From Deltaproteobacteria bacterium (GTDB lineage Bacteria; Desulfobacterota; GWC2-55-46): a stretch of DNA of 13,676 bases. Positions within the stretch are counted from its first letter, which is position 1. Every line of letters starts with the position of its first letter. The notes under the pieces are model-generated. The model made no database searches. It was not told the origin of the DNA and worked only from the letters and a program-made list of their open reading frames with translations. Shown one piece after another: positions 1 to 7,512 of the stretch. The position numbers and the translations under genes are program-made. Location of the stretch: assembly GCA_021825035.1 (NCBI GenBank), contig JAKAIQ010000029.1, positions 1 to 13,676 of the forward strand. Direction: 5' to 3'.

Positions 1-699
1 TTTGCCGAAGTCCTCTCCCTTTCTGGCCCGATTTGCCAGGTCGGTGGCTTTTTTGAGCGCCGCGTTCCATACCCTGGTGCCACCTGAAGGGTCAGCCTTT
101 ATCAGGATCGTCTGCACGCGCACCTGTTCCGGCAGCTTGAACTTTCCGAGATTTTTCTCGTAATAGCTTTTCATGTATGCTTCGGTCACGGTCTGTTCAG
201 CTTTCTTTTTCAATTCCTCATTTTTTTTCTGCTTGTAGCGCCTCATCGTGATCCGGTTTGCGAGGTACTCCCTCAGGTTGGACATCGTCATATCGCTGTT
301 CTTGAGCACTTTCGCAAGACTCATGCCTCTCGGCAATCCCTTCTTGATATCGTTTATCTGCGCGTCTATTTCCTTATTTTCGACTCTGGCCATTCCGTTG
401 CGCTTTGCATCCTTGATGATTACTGCCTCATTAATCATGTCGTACAGGGCTGCCTTTTCGATCTGGTTCATGCGCTCCGGGGACGCCGAGCTGTGAAAGC
501 TCATCAGCGGAAAAAGGTTGTTGACCTCTATATTGAGCTCTTCCCGGTTATAGGGCGCGCCGTCCACGCGCATTATAACTTCTTTCGACGGGTCGTCTTT
601 TTTTACCGCCTTTTTTTCGGCAGCGCCGCCCGGCGTGGAATAAAACATGGCGGTGATGATAAGAGCTGCGACAAGCGTCTTTCTGGAAAATATCGTCAT
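1..699 (-). CDS. SurA/PpiC-type periplasmic peptidyl-prolyl isomerase, 3' end beyond window
   Basis: The first 233 residues of an open frame that runs off the left edge. An ATG at 699 follows a perfect AGGAGGT (707-713) at 7 nt spacing, which fixes the start. Residues 1-27 form a signal peptide (n-region with R6/K7, hydrophobic core, GGAA before a lysine-rich mature end). Residues about 40-175 match the SurA N-terminal chaperone domain: a VDG motif, a long helical stretch with EAVIIKDAKRNG, then a lysine-rich helix. From about residue 188 the PpiC (parvulin) domain begins (LPEQVRVQTILIKAD), and its core lies outside the window. Members of this family fold exported proteins in the periplasm. 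Its position as the last visible gene of a cytochrome cluster recalls the prolyl-isomerase chaperone (OscH) reported for OmcS nanowire assembly. Family assignment is firm; the client protein is inferred. Confidence 0.88.
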   Translation of the reverse strand, partial: MTIFSRKTLVAALIITAMFYSTPGGAAEKKAVKKDDPSKEVIMRVDGAPYNREELNIEVNNLFPLMSFHSSASPERMNQIEKAALYDMINEAVIIKDAKRNGMARVENKEIDAQINDIKKGLPRGMSLAKVLKNSDMTMSNLREYLANRITMRRYKQKKNEELKKKAEQTVTEAYMKSYYEKNLGKFKLPEQVRVQTILIKADPSGGTRVWNAALKKATDLANRARKGEDFGK

Positions 700-1039
700 T
701 ATTAGAACCTCCTTTTAAAAATGTATGAGAGCATGCCGTTTCTTGTCGACCCGATTACCGATCCTTCGGGCGCTTCTCAGGCCCACCTAATATTGCCATG
801 GGCACTTTCCCTGTTTCAGCGCAAATCAAGACATGCCGAATGCGATTTTTATTGACGCCATTATGTTTATCGGATGATTTTTGACAGGGTTATATCAAGA
901 ACGAATTCCGGCCATAAATCATTAAAAAATCCAGACCATTTTAATATTATTATATAAAACACGGATTAGACGCGGATTAATTTCTTTTAATTGTCAAACG
1001 GATCCTGCATAACGGGCGATGAATCCGGAATCTTCATGC
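700..1039. other. Intergenic stretch, AT-rich, no gene seen
   Basis: About 340 bases between the prolyl isomerase start and the stop of the upstream TPR protein. Positions 901-1000 are clearly AT-rich, and on the minus strand they hold TATAAT-like hexamers near 950-957, but no convincing -35 lies at the right distance. TTGACA hexamers occur on both strands (881-886 plus, and the minus complement near 992-997) without a matching -10. An imperfect direct repeat CGGATTA occurs twice near 962-979. No T-tracted hairpin was found behind the TPR gene, so the isomerase may be read as part of the same transcript. Confidence 0.4.
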
Positions 1040-2737
1040 TCAGTTCATGTTGTTCGTGGCCCTCATCTTGTCGGCTTCTTCGAAATAAAGAGCCGCGTTT
1101 TTTGCATCGCCCAGTTTTGAATACGCGACCCCCAGGTAGTAATAATTTGCGCCGTTTTTAGGGTTAAGAATGATGGATGTCTTGAAGTCTTCAATGGCCT
1201 CTCCGACCATCCCCGATTCGAGGAGAGCGACCCCCCGGTTGGTCCGGGGGATGGGTGAGGCGGGCATGAGTCTTACCGCCGCATTGAAGTCTGCGAGCGC
1301 GTTCTCGTATCGCTTCTGTATCGTATATATGTGCCCTCTGTTGTTGTAAGGACGAGCGTCCAACGGGTCGAGGCGGATGGCCGCGGTAAAGCTCTCCAGC
1401 GCGCGTGTGTAATCTCCGCCATCGGCATATCCGTTTCCAAGACTGTCGTAGCCCATCGCGCTATCGGGAAATTCTTTAATTTCCCTGGTCCAGAGGGTAA
1501 CCTGATTCATCCACAACCGTTCCTGCCTTATCGTAAGCACGGAAAGGGCCGCCGATATAAAAAGAGCTCCGAGAACCGCCCCGGTAAGAACCTTCCTCCC
1601 GTCGCGGCACGCAAGATGCCCGGCCGCGCCCGCCACGGCAATAAATGGGCCGAGAAGAGGGAGATAAGCGTAGCGGTCGGCGGCCGCCTGCCCCCCGGCT
1701 TGAATTATACCGATGACTGGCGAAAGAGTGATCAGATAATAGAGCCATGCGGCGGTGAAGATCCTGCTCCGTTTTATCGTTAGAACGCATAAGCCGGAGA
1801 TAACGGCGAGAAGCCCGGCCGATGCGATGAAGGCGGGACCGAACGGATGGGATGGGATGGGATAATACGGGGCCAGGTGGAACGGGAGGATCGTTTTATA
1901 CAGATAGAACATGTACGAGCGCACCGCATTGGCGGCCCTCATCGGAAACGGGTACCTTTTAAAGGTCACTATGACCCTGTCCTGCGCCCATACTGTAAGG
2001 TACGCCGAGATCGCCGCAAGGAGGAAGAACGGTATTTTCTCGGCTATTAACGGCTTGAGGCGTTCGAAACGTCTCAGAGGATAGAAGTCGAGAAGCAGGA
2101 GCACCGCCGGGATGGTTATCGCCATGGGTTTGCTCATGAGTGCAAGAATGAAAAAGACGAGGGAAAGGAAATAGGAAGAGACGCCGCGCCTTCCGTTTAT
2201 ATTGCCATGCGCGTAACCGAGATACGCGATTATGGTCAGGATGAAGAAAAATCCGCATAGTACGTCCTTCCTCTCCGATGCCCATGATACGGACTCGACA
2301 TGTTGGGGATGCAGCCCGAAAAGGAGCGCCGCCACAAGGGCCGCGAATGCCGCGCCGCGTTCATCCCTTCTCGTTTTGGCCAGAGAATACAGCCGTGAAG
2401 TGAGTATGGCGACGAGGAAGGCATTAAAAGAGTGCAATATGACGTTTTCGAGATGATAGCCAAAAGGGTTTAAGCCCCAGAGCCGGTAATCCACTGCATA
2501 GGAAATCATCGTAATGGGGTGCCAGTTCGAGACCTGCGCCGAAAAAAAGACGCGTTTAAGGAATTCAAGGTTGAAACGAGTCCTGATAAGGCCGTTCTCA
2601 TAGATATACAGGTGGTCGTCCCACTTGACAAAACCGTTTCGAAGCGCGGGAATGTAAACCAGGAAGGTAACAACGGCTGAAAGCGCCGCTGAAAGCAGCG
2701 CTCCTGTCCTGAATTCCATCGGCTTAAACGATCGCAT
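1040..2737 (-). CDS. Polytopic membrane protein with C-terminal TPRs (TMTC-like, GT-C superfamily), paralogue 2
   Basis: About 565 residues. The N-terminal three quarters are hydrophobic with roughly ten membrane helices. They carry signatures of bacterial TMTC/DUF1736-like proteins: a WDD motif in the first external loop (residues 39-41, the place of the acidic residues of PMT-type GT-C transferases), NWHPIT (71-76), LWGLNPFGYHLEN, HPQHVESVSWASERKDVL (143-160), LMSKPMAI, LLDFYPL, and GGQAAADRYAYLP. Four TPRs follow at about 428-563. Known relatives with this architecture are membrane O-mannosyltransferases in animals; activity here is inferred. The start is uncertain: the frame extends to a TTG at 2797 without a Shine-Dalgarno. 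The ATG at 2737, or another at 2719, aligns best with the paralogue next door. It lies about 140 nt behind that gene on the same strand. Confidence 0.82.
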   Translation of the reverse strand: MRSFKPMEFRTGALLSAALSAVVTFLVYIPALRNGFVKWDDHLYIYENGLIRTRFNLEFLKRVFFSAQVSNWHPITMISYAVDYRLWGLNPFGYHLENVILHSFNAFLVAILTSRLYSLAKTRRDERGAAFAALVAALLFGLHPQHVESVSWASERKDVLCGFFFILTIIAYLGYAHGNINGRRGVSSYFLSLVFFILALMSKPMAITIPAVLLLLDFYPLRRFERLKPLIAEKIPFFLLAAISAYLTVWAQDRVIVTFKRYPFPMRAANAVRSYMFYLYKTILPFHLAPYYPIPSHPFGPAFIASAGLLAVISGLCVLTIKRSRIFTAAWLYYLITLSPVIGIIQAGGQAAADRYAYLPLLGPFIAVAGAAGHLACRDGRKVLTGAVLGALFISAALSVLTIRQERLWMNQVTLWTREIKEFPDSAMGYDSLGNGYADGGDYTRALESFTAAIRLDPLDARPYNNRGHIYTIQKRYENALADFNAAVRLMPASPIPRTNRGVALLESGMVGEAIEDFKTSIILNPKNGANYYYLGVAYSKLGDAKNAALYFEEADKMRATNNMN

Positions 2738-2879
2738 ATCTGCAAACCATGATTGACGTTCCAAGAAGGTTCCGAAAAATGTTCCTATGCACGACAACGG
2801 GCGTTAATAAACGGCGATGCTATTTCTGCGGTTTTTCCGCTGCCGCATTTGTCCGCGAAGGCGGATGTTATTGGAAATC

Positions 2880-4754
2880 TCAAGGTCCCCGCCTTCCATC
2901 CGAAAGGCGGGCTGCTTTATTGTAATAAGCCGATGCCCTTCCGGCATCTCCTGTCTTCGAATATGCGTTGCCGAGATAATAGTACGCCGCGGCGTTTCGA
3001 GGAGCGAGCGTTACGGCCGCTTTCAAATTCTCTATGGCCGCCCCATACCTCTCTGCCAGCAGATAGGTTACCCCGAGGTTGGTGTACGGCAGAGAGTCGG
3101 TTGGGTCAAGCTTTCTCGCGGTGGTGAAGTCATCTATCGCCCGTCCGTATTCGCCTGTAATTCTATAGAGGATCCCGCGGTTTACGTACGCCTGGCCGTA
3201 CGCGGGATTCGAACGAATGGCGGCCGTGTAGTCCTCGATCGCTTTCGGATAATCCTTGATGGATGAATATGCGTTGGCTCGGTTATTGTACGCCTCGGCG
3301 TACGACGGAGCGCCGACCAGGGCTCTCGTCAGATCGCTAATAGCCACGGAGTACGCGCCGGTCTTATAATAGGCCACGCCCAGGTTGTTCCAGGCTTCAT
3401 GATAATCGGGGGCGCCTTCCACGGCCTTCGTAAAATCGCTAATTGCCTGCCGATATGCGCCGTTTTGCATGTTGGCGAGGCCGCGTTGATTGCGGGCCGT
3501 GGGTAGGTCCGGATAGGCGGAGAGCTCCGCATTCCAGAGCGTAAAGGAATTTCGCCATATTTTTTCCTGCCGCAATGTTAAAAACGATAGAACAGCCGCC
3601 ACAAAGGCGAAGGCAAGGGCGGTATTCAGGCGGCTTCTCAGTTTGCATGCGCCGACGGACGCGAGGATGAAAAAGGCGGTAAGCGGGTAATAGCTGTACC
3701 TGTCCGCCGCGGACTGATCCCCGACCTTTATCAATCCGGCGACCGGGAATAGGGTGATGACGTAATAAAGCCACGTTGCCAGATACAGCCTGTTTTTTCT
3801 TGCGGCAACTACGGAAAGGACGCTTATGAGCACAATGACGGCAAGAGAGACTTCGAATACGTAATCGAATATCACGGAGCGCGCAGGCAAGGAGTAGAAC
3901 GGCAGGAGGCCGGTTGGAGAAAACATCTTCCAGATATAGAATGCGTACGAACGGATGGCAATTGCCGCGCGTTCCGGGAATGAAAGCTCCGACAGGGGTC
4001 TCAGGAGGTCCTGCTGCGCCAGGATGGTAAGGATGGCCGACGCCGCGCTCAGGACAAAAAAAGGGGCCTTCTCGATCGTCGCGTTCCTGACGCTCAAGCG
4101 TTCGAAGGGGTAGAAGTCGAGGGTAATAAGCACGAAAGGCAGGCTTATTGCCATCGGCTTGCTCATTAGAGCCGCAGCGAAGAAGATGAAGGACATGATG
4201 TAATCGCGTTTCGACGTTCTCGACACGTTCAGGACATAGCGGACGTAGGCAAGAATGCTCAGGAGGAAGAAAAAGAAGCTCAATACGTCCTTCAGTTCGG
4301 ATATCCAGGAAACGGACTCCACGTGAAGCGGATGGAGACCGAACAGGAGCCCGGCTCCAAGCCCGGCAAGAGCCGCGGAGACGCCGGATGATGAAGAAGA
4401 TGAATCCTTCGCCTTTATTTCATAAAGCCTCGCCGCAAGAACGGCGACGAGGAAGGCGTTTAATGCGTGAAGAATGATGTTCTCAAGATGGTAGCCGAAT
4501 GGGTTCAGGCCCCAGAGCCTGTAATCCACTGCATAGGCGATGACGGTAAGGGGATGCCAGTTCGAGGCGACCGGCGTCGTGAAGACCATCCTCAAGAATC
4601 TTTCGCCAAGGTGACGTATGAAGCGGTTTTGAAGAACATAGAGGTCATCGTCCCATAGGACGAAACCGTTGGCGAGCGACGGCAGATAGACTATGAAAAC
4701 CGCCAGAGAAGACAACGAGGCGCAAGATAATATTAACGCAGGCTTCGACTTCAT
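2880..4754 (-). CDS. Polytopic membrane protein with C-terminal TPRs (TMTC-like, GT-C superfamily), paralogue 1
   Basis: About 624 residues, clearly homologous to the next gene (1040-2737): WDDD in the first loop (34-37), NWHPLT, DYRLWGLNPFGYHLEN, HPLHVESVSWISELKDVL (141-158), LMSKPMAI, LDFYPFERL, and GDQSAADRYSYYPL near 345-358. About ten membrane helices precede six TPRs (about 419-622), two more than the paralogue. A short polyserine linker (about 117-124) lies in a predicted loop. The ATG at 4754 and an in-frame TTG two codons upstream (4760) are both possible; neither has a strong Shine-Dalgarno. The gene follows a terminator (4983-5012), so it needs readthrough or a promoter I could not identify. 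By family, it would be an inner-membrane glycosyltransferase or an export/assembly factor whose TPRs bind a partner. Homology between the pair is firm; function is inferred. Confidence 0.83.
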   Translation of the reverse strand: MKSKPALILSCASLSSLAVFIVYLPSLANGFVLWDDDLYVLQNRFIRHLGERFLRMVFTTPVASNWHPLTVIAYAVDYRLWGLNPFGYHLENIILHALNAFLVAVLAARLYEIKAKDSSSSSSGVSAALAGLGAGLLFGLHPLHVESVSWISELKDVLSFFFFLLSILAYVRYVLNVSRTSKRDYIMSFIFFAAALMSKPMAISLPFVLITLDFYPFERLSVRNATIEKAPFFVLSAASAILTILAQQDLLRPLSELSFPERAAIAIRSYAFYIWKMFSPTGLLPFYSLPARSVIFDYVFEVSLAVIVLISVLSVVAARKNRLYLATWLYYVITLFPVAGLIKVGDQSAADRYSYYPLTAFFILASVGACKLRSRLNTALAFAFVAAVLSFLTLRQEKIWRNSFTLWNAELSAYPDLPTARNQRGLANMQNGAYRQAISDFTKAVEGAPDYHEAWNNLGVAYYKTGAYSVAISDLTRALVGAPSYAEAYNNRANAYSSIKDYPKAIEDYTAAIRSNPAYGQAYVNRGILYRITGEYGRAIDDFTTARKLDPTDSLPYTNLGVTYLLAERYGAAIENLKAAVTLAPRNAAAYYYLGNAYSKTGDAGRASAYYNKAARLSDGRRGP

Positions 4755-4872
4755 ATTCAAAGAGGCCCAGGACAGGGGGCGCGGGTTGCAAAAGCGCGAA
4801 CGCTTGAGGCGAGGCTTCTGCTTTCCGCACGGCTATAAATGATGTTACCTCAAAGACCGATCGCGTCGCAAG

Positions 4873-4921
4873 TTTCGATGACAAACGCCAACAGGCGCGC
4901 GCCTGACGTTTGTCTGCGAAA
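4873..4921. repeat. Long interrupted inverted repeat with a GC-rich palindromic core
   Basis: TTTCG (4873-4877) pairs with CGAAA (4917-4921). After a 2x2 mismatch, GACAAACG (4880-4887) pairs with CGTTTGTC (4907-4914). Inside lies the perfect palindrome CAGGCGCGCGCCTG (4892-4905). The whole folds into one 49-nt hairpin with an asymmetric 4/1 internal loop. There is no T-tract on either side, so it is not an ordinary intrinsic terminator. It sits between the cytochrome terminator and the first TPR gene, in the presumed leader of the latter. It could be an RNA structure, a protein-binding dyad or a member of a genomic repeat family. Confidence 0.7.
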
Positions 4922-4982
4922 GTTCCCTGCGTTAAACCGGCGCTTGCGTATTCCGGACAATACGTGTCGGCGCATGTAGATG

Positions 4983-5012
4983 AAAAAAGGGCCGGCTGCC
5001 CGGCCCTTTTTT
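4983..5012 (-). terminator. Intrinsic terminator of the tetrahaem cytochrome gene
   Basis: A GC stem GGGCCGG (4989-4995) / CCGGCCC (5000-5006) with a 4-base loop, flanked by A6 and T6. On the minus strand it gives a 7-bp GC hairpin followed by a U6 tract, 38 nt after the cytochrome stop codon. The symmetry makes it potentially bidirectional. Confidence 0.93.
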
Positions 5013-5050
5013 CAATGTATGACGCATATTCATGCTGCTTTTGATATCTC

Positions 5051-6253
5051 TTACTTGTTGTGACAGGTCCTGCATACCCCGGAACCGGCGTTTCCGCCGA
5101 CCCTTCTGAGGAAGAGGCCGTCAACGTCGTCGCTAGTTGGAACGTCTCCGCCTCCGGTGGCGTCCTTCCAGTCGATGTTCGACCTGTTCTTGAAGTGCGG
5201 ATCATGGCAGCTGGAGCACTCGACCTTTCCGTTCCTTAGAAGGTCGCCGATCTTGGCTCCGTTGGTGACGCCGTCATTCGCTCCGCCGGATATGAATCCT
5301 CTTACGGCCCACCTGTTCTGAGAGACGTTGTTGGCGAGCTCCTGAGCGACAGCCGATCCCAGAGTACCGAGGGCGGCGTTCGTAGTCGTGAGGCCGGTTG
5401 CGAGATCGATATCGCCGATGACGTCGCTCCTGTCCCTGAGAGAAGCCCTCTTGGTGGTATCGCCTGCATTGCAGGCCAATCCGTTATTGCCTATAGCCGA
5501 CGCATCTCCCTGATGGCCGTCGCTGTAGCATATTGACATCGGGTGGTCGTTTGAAAGATCGACTGCGCCGGAAGTCGGGCCCATGCCGATATTGAGCCTG
5601 ATGTCGTTATCGGTCGTGTCGTTCGTCATCATGCCGCCGTTTGAGTCAAACTGGAAGGCCGTCTGGTCGAAGAACGTCCAGCCCTGTCTCGCGGCAGTGC
5701 CGTAGTTGGAGCCGGTGCCAGTGGTGAATGTGCCGCCAAGACCTGAACCAGGGGCGTTTACGAGGTTGTCGAACGTGGTCTGCGCGTCGTGGCAGCTAAG
5801 ACATGCGAGCGTGACTCCTCCGATCTGGCCTGAGCTCACGACCGAGCCGCCGATCGTCGTGCCGTACGCCACGAAGTTGGTTGCGACCGACTGTCTGTTC
5901 CATATAGGAGCCGGCGCATAGTCGCTCTTGTTGGCATAATTGCTTCCGGAGTTGATGCCCCTGCTGTTGGCGGTCAAAGTGTGGTGAGGCGTATGGCAGA
6001 AAACGCAGATTTCCGACGTTCCGGTGGTGTTGTACTGAGTGCTCATGGCGCCCAGATTGTGTCTGGCGGCCTGGATGCCGTTGGCGGCCATACCGGCCTG
6101 ATACGCCGCCACGTTGGCGGTATCGCTGGATTTTATCGCAAAATAGGTGCCTTCCTCCACGGTCCCTGGAGTGCCATAGGTGATGGCGAAGGCGCTTCCC
6201 GCAAAGACAAGCCCTGCGCCTGCCGCAAGGGCTACGGATAGAAACCTTTTCAT
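5051..6253 (-). CDS. Secreted tetrahaem c-type cytochrome (OmcE/OmcS-like candidate nanowire subunit)
   Basis: 400 residues. The ATG at 6253 has an AAAGGGG Shine-Dalgarno at 7 nt. A signal peptide of 23 residues ends in SAFA. Four haem sites are visible: CVFCH (83-87), CLSCH (151-155), CSSCH (346-350) and CRTCH (394-398), the last only two residues from the C-terminus. Six further histidines (65, 90, 91, 237, 247, 353) could supply distal ligands for bis-His haems. LSNDHPMS (234-241) is a motif frequent in Geobacter-type multihaem cytochromes. Long Gly/Ser/Thr/Asn-rich stretches separate the first two and last two haem sites. C242 and C261 lie outside haem motifs and may form a disulfide. It has its own promoter and terminator, as expected for an abundant structural protein. 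Electron-transfer function is firm; polymerisation is inferred from the neighbours and haem count. Confidence 0.93.
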   Translation of the reverse strand: MKRFLSVALAAGAGLVFAGSAFAITYGTPGTVEEGTYFAIKSSDTANVAAYQAGMAANGIQAARHNLGAMSTQYNTTGTSEICVFCHTPHHTLTANSRGINSGSNYANKSDYAPAPIWNRQSVATNFVAYGTTIGGSVVSSGQIGGVTLACLSCHDAQTTFDNLVNAPGSGLGGTFTTGTGSNYGTAARQGWTFFDQTAFQFDSNGGMMTNDTTDNDIRLNIGMGPTSGAVDLSNDHPMSICYSDGHQGDASAIGNNGLACNAGDTTKRASLRDRSDVIGDIDLATGLTTTNAALGTLGSAVAQELANNVSQNRWAVRGFISGGANDGVTNGAKIGDLLRNGKVECSSCHDPHFKNRSNIDWKDATGGGDVPTSDDVDGLFLRRVGGNAGSGVCRTCHNK

Positions 6254-6422
6254 ATTTATAACCCCTTTCTCATCAACATCCGCGATTTACGTTATAAGTT
6301 GGGCTTTTTTAGCAAAAAAAAGCCATCAATACACCCGATCTTTACCGGCCATCGGTAGTACTGTGGCATTCATCGCCAACTAAGGCGTGGGCCCTTCATG
6401 AACCCGCGATCCTCTTATATTT
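6254..6422 (-). promoter_or_regulatory. Structured 5' leader of the tetrahaem cytochrome mRNA
   Basis: The predicted start site near 6422 leaves about 170 untranslated nucleotides. On the minus strand the leader contains, in order: CGCC/GGCG with a 6-nt loop, overlapping a competing UGGC/GCCA hairpin; UACCG/CGGUA, overlapping a competing CCGAU/AUCGG pairing; and a hairpin GGCUUUUUU/AAAAAAGCC (6302-6310 with 6316-6324) extended by UUG/CAA. The U/A stem is not followed by a U-tract, so it is not a standard terminator. The overlapping alternative helices are what a switching leader would show. I looked for the conserved cores of the c-di-GMP-I, cobalamin and fluoride riboswitches and found none convincing. 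Confidence 0.45.
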
Positions 6423-6428
6423 GCTCAT

Positions 6429-6456
6429 ATTATACGCCTGAATTAAAAACTGTCAA
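6429..6456 (-). promoter_or_regulatory. Sigma-70 promoter of the tetrahaem cytochrome gene
   Basis: On the minus strand, TTGACA (6451-6456) and TATAAT (6429-6434) are both perfect consensus hexamers with a 16-bp spacer, in an AT-rich surround. The predicted start is near 6422. It lies between the SUMF1-like gene (stop at 6612) and the cytochrome, giving the cytochrome independent expression. Confidence 0.85.
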
Positions 6457-6611
6457 GCGAAAAATTAATTATTTTTTAATGTCCCTTGATGGGATCCAGA
6501 GCAAGAGCCGCTTAAATGGAAGATGTCGAAGAGGCAACAGGCCGATGGCTGGATGCACAGGATCGAGACCTTCGATCGTTAAATATCGCTTGTGCGATGA
6601 ATGAGTTTTAT

Positions 6612-7412
6612 TCAGCGGCTTTCAGCGCATCTGAACCCGAGGTCGTCGTAGAACTCATAGGGCTTGAAGGCCGTCCTATAATAAGGCCTTATGAAATAAT
6701 CCATGCTGTAATGGCCGATTCCTCCCCAGCCGCCCCCCCGGACCACCTTCAGCTTTTTCTGGTAGTCGGAGTCCGGGTAGTCGTTCTTCGGATAAGGCCC
6801 GTACCAGTCGGATGTCCATTCCATGACATTTCCGGCCATGTCGGCGAGCCCGTAGGGGCTGTTACCCCCCGGGAAGGCGCCTGCCTTAGTTGTGCCCCCG
6901 TAATAGCCGTTGGTGTTCGCTTTTTTGATGTCGAAATCGTTTCCCCAGGGGAAGGTCCTGCCGTCCGTTCCGCGGGCGGCTTTTTCCCATTCCTCTTCAG
7001 TGGGCAGCCTTTTGCCTTTCCATTTGCAAAAAGCCGAGGCGTCGTTCCAGTCTACGTGGGTTACAGGATAGGCGTCCCTGCCGGCCTGATAAGAGCCATT
7101 CACCCAGTTGGGCGGGAGCCTGTAGCTGGTCGCATCCGTAAATTCCTTGTAGCTTGCGTTTGTAACCTCGGTCCTGTCCATATAGTAGTCGCCGAGGTAA
7201 ACCCTCCGGGCGGGGCGAGCGTTCGCGAACCAGGGCTTTCTTGAGCCGTATTGCAGAGCGGTAGCGTTAACGTCAAGTTCATTGGTGCCCATTATGAATT
7301 CTCCCTTCGGGATAAGGACCATGCCGCGTGGCGCTTTTTTACATCCGGATAGCGCTATCGCCGAGCCGGTGCAAAACAACGCCGCCAGAATCACCCTCAA
7401 ATAAATTCGCAT
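6612..7412 (-). CDS. SUMF1/FGE-fold lipoprotein, catalytic cysteine absent
   Basis: 266 residues. The ATG at 7412 has a GGAGGA Shine-Dalgarno at 6 nt, and a longer frame from 7445 lacks one. The lipobox LSGC places the acylated cysteine at 24, followed by Lys, so sorting to the outer membrane is likely. The rest is a formylglycine-generating-enzyme (FGE-sulfatase) domain: MVLIPKGEFIMGTNE (31-45), DRTEVTNASYKEF, YPVTHVDWNDASAFCKW (115-131), RLPTEEEWEKAARG, FPWGN, YGLADMAGNVMEWTSDW (187-203), VVRGGGWGG (223-231), and a final GFRCAES. FGE activity needs cysteines just after the RGGSW-type motif, and here there are none. A structural, binding or copper-independent role is therefore more likely than sulfatase activation. 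It follows the monohaem cytochrome by 155 nt and precedes the tetrahaem cytochrome promoter. Confidence 0.9.
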   Translation of the reverse strand: MRIYLRVILAALFCTGSAIALSGCKKAPRGMVLIPKGEFIMGTNELDVNATALQYGSRKPWFANARPARRVYLGDYYMDRTEVTNASYKEFTDATSYRLPPNWVNGSYQAGRDAYPVTHVDWNDASAFCKWKGKRLPTEEEWEKAARGTDGRTFPWGNDFDIKKANTNGYYGGTTKAGAFPGGNSPYGLADMAGNVMEWTSDWYGPYPKNDYPDSDYQKKLKVVRGGGWGGIGHYSMDYFIRPYYRTAFKPYEFYDDLGFRCAESR

Positions 7413-7512
7413 CGGAATTCCTCCGGGCTTCAAAAAGAGTCGCATTGCGCGCCAGACGTCAGAGGGACCGGGAACGCGCTTATGTGCCTCATTATTATGT
7501 ATGTTTGGTTAG

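Noticed and set aside
2738..2797. TTG start at 2797 for the second TPR membrane protein
   Set aside because: No Shine-Dalgarno, and it adds 20 residues with no counterpart in the adjacent paralogue. It is kept only as an alternative.
2852..2907. Hairpins near the end of the first TPR gene (TCCGC/GCGGA, and CCCGCCTT/AAAGGCGGG) as a terminator
   Set aside because: One lies inside the coding end and neither is followed by a T-tract on the minus strand. They are more likely incidental to GC-rich codons.
4645..5205. 186-codon minus-strand frame overlapping the cytochrome end and the terminator
   Set aside because: It reads across an intrinsic terminator and the 49-nt dyad, overlaps two real genes out of frame and has no recognisable domain.
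6254..6422. Known riboswitch (c-di-GMP-I/GEMM, fluoride or cobalamin) in the cytochrome leader
   Set aside because: A GGCGATGA followed later by TTGATGGC faintly recalls the fluoride switch, but the loop pairing needed for its pseudoknot is missing. The GEMM core and the cobalamin box are absent.
6516..7244. 242-codon plus-strand frame opposite the SUMF1-like gene
   Set aside because: It is antisense to a fully conserved FGE domain and has no ribosome binding site. It is a codon-bias shadow.
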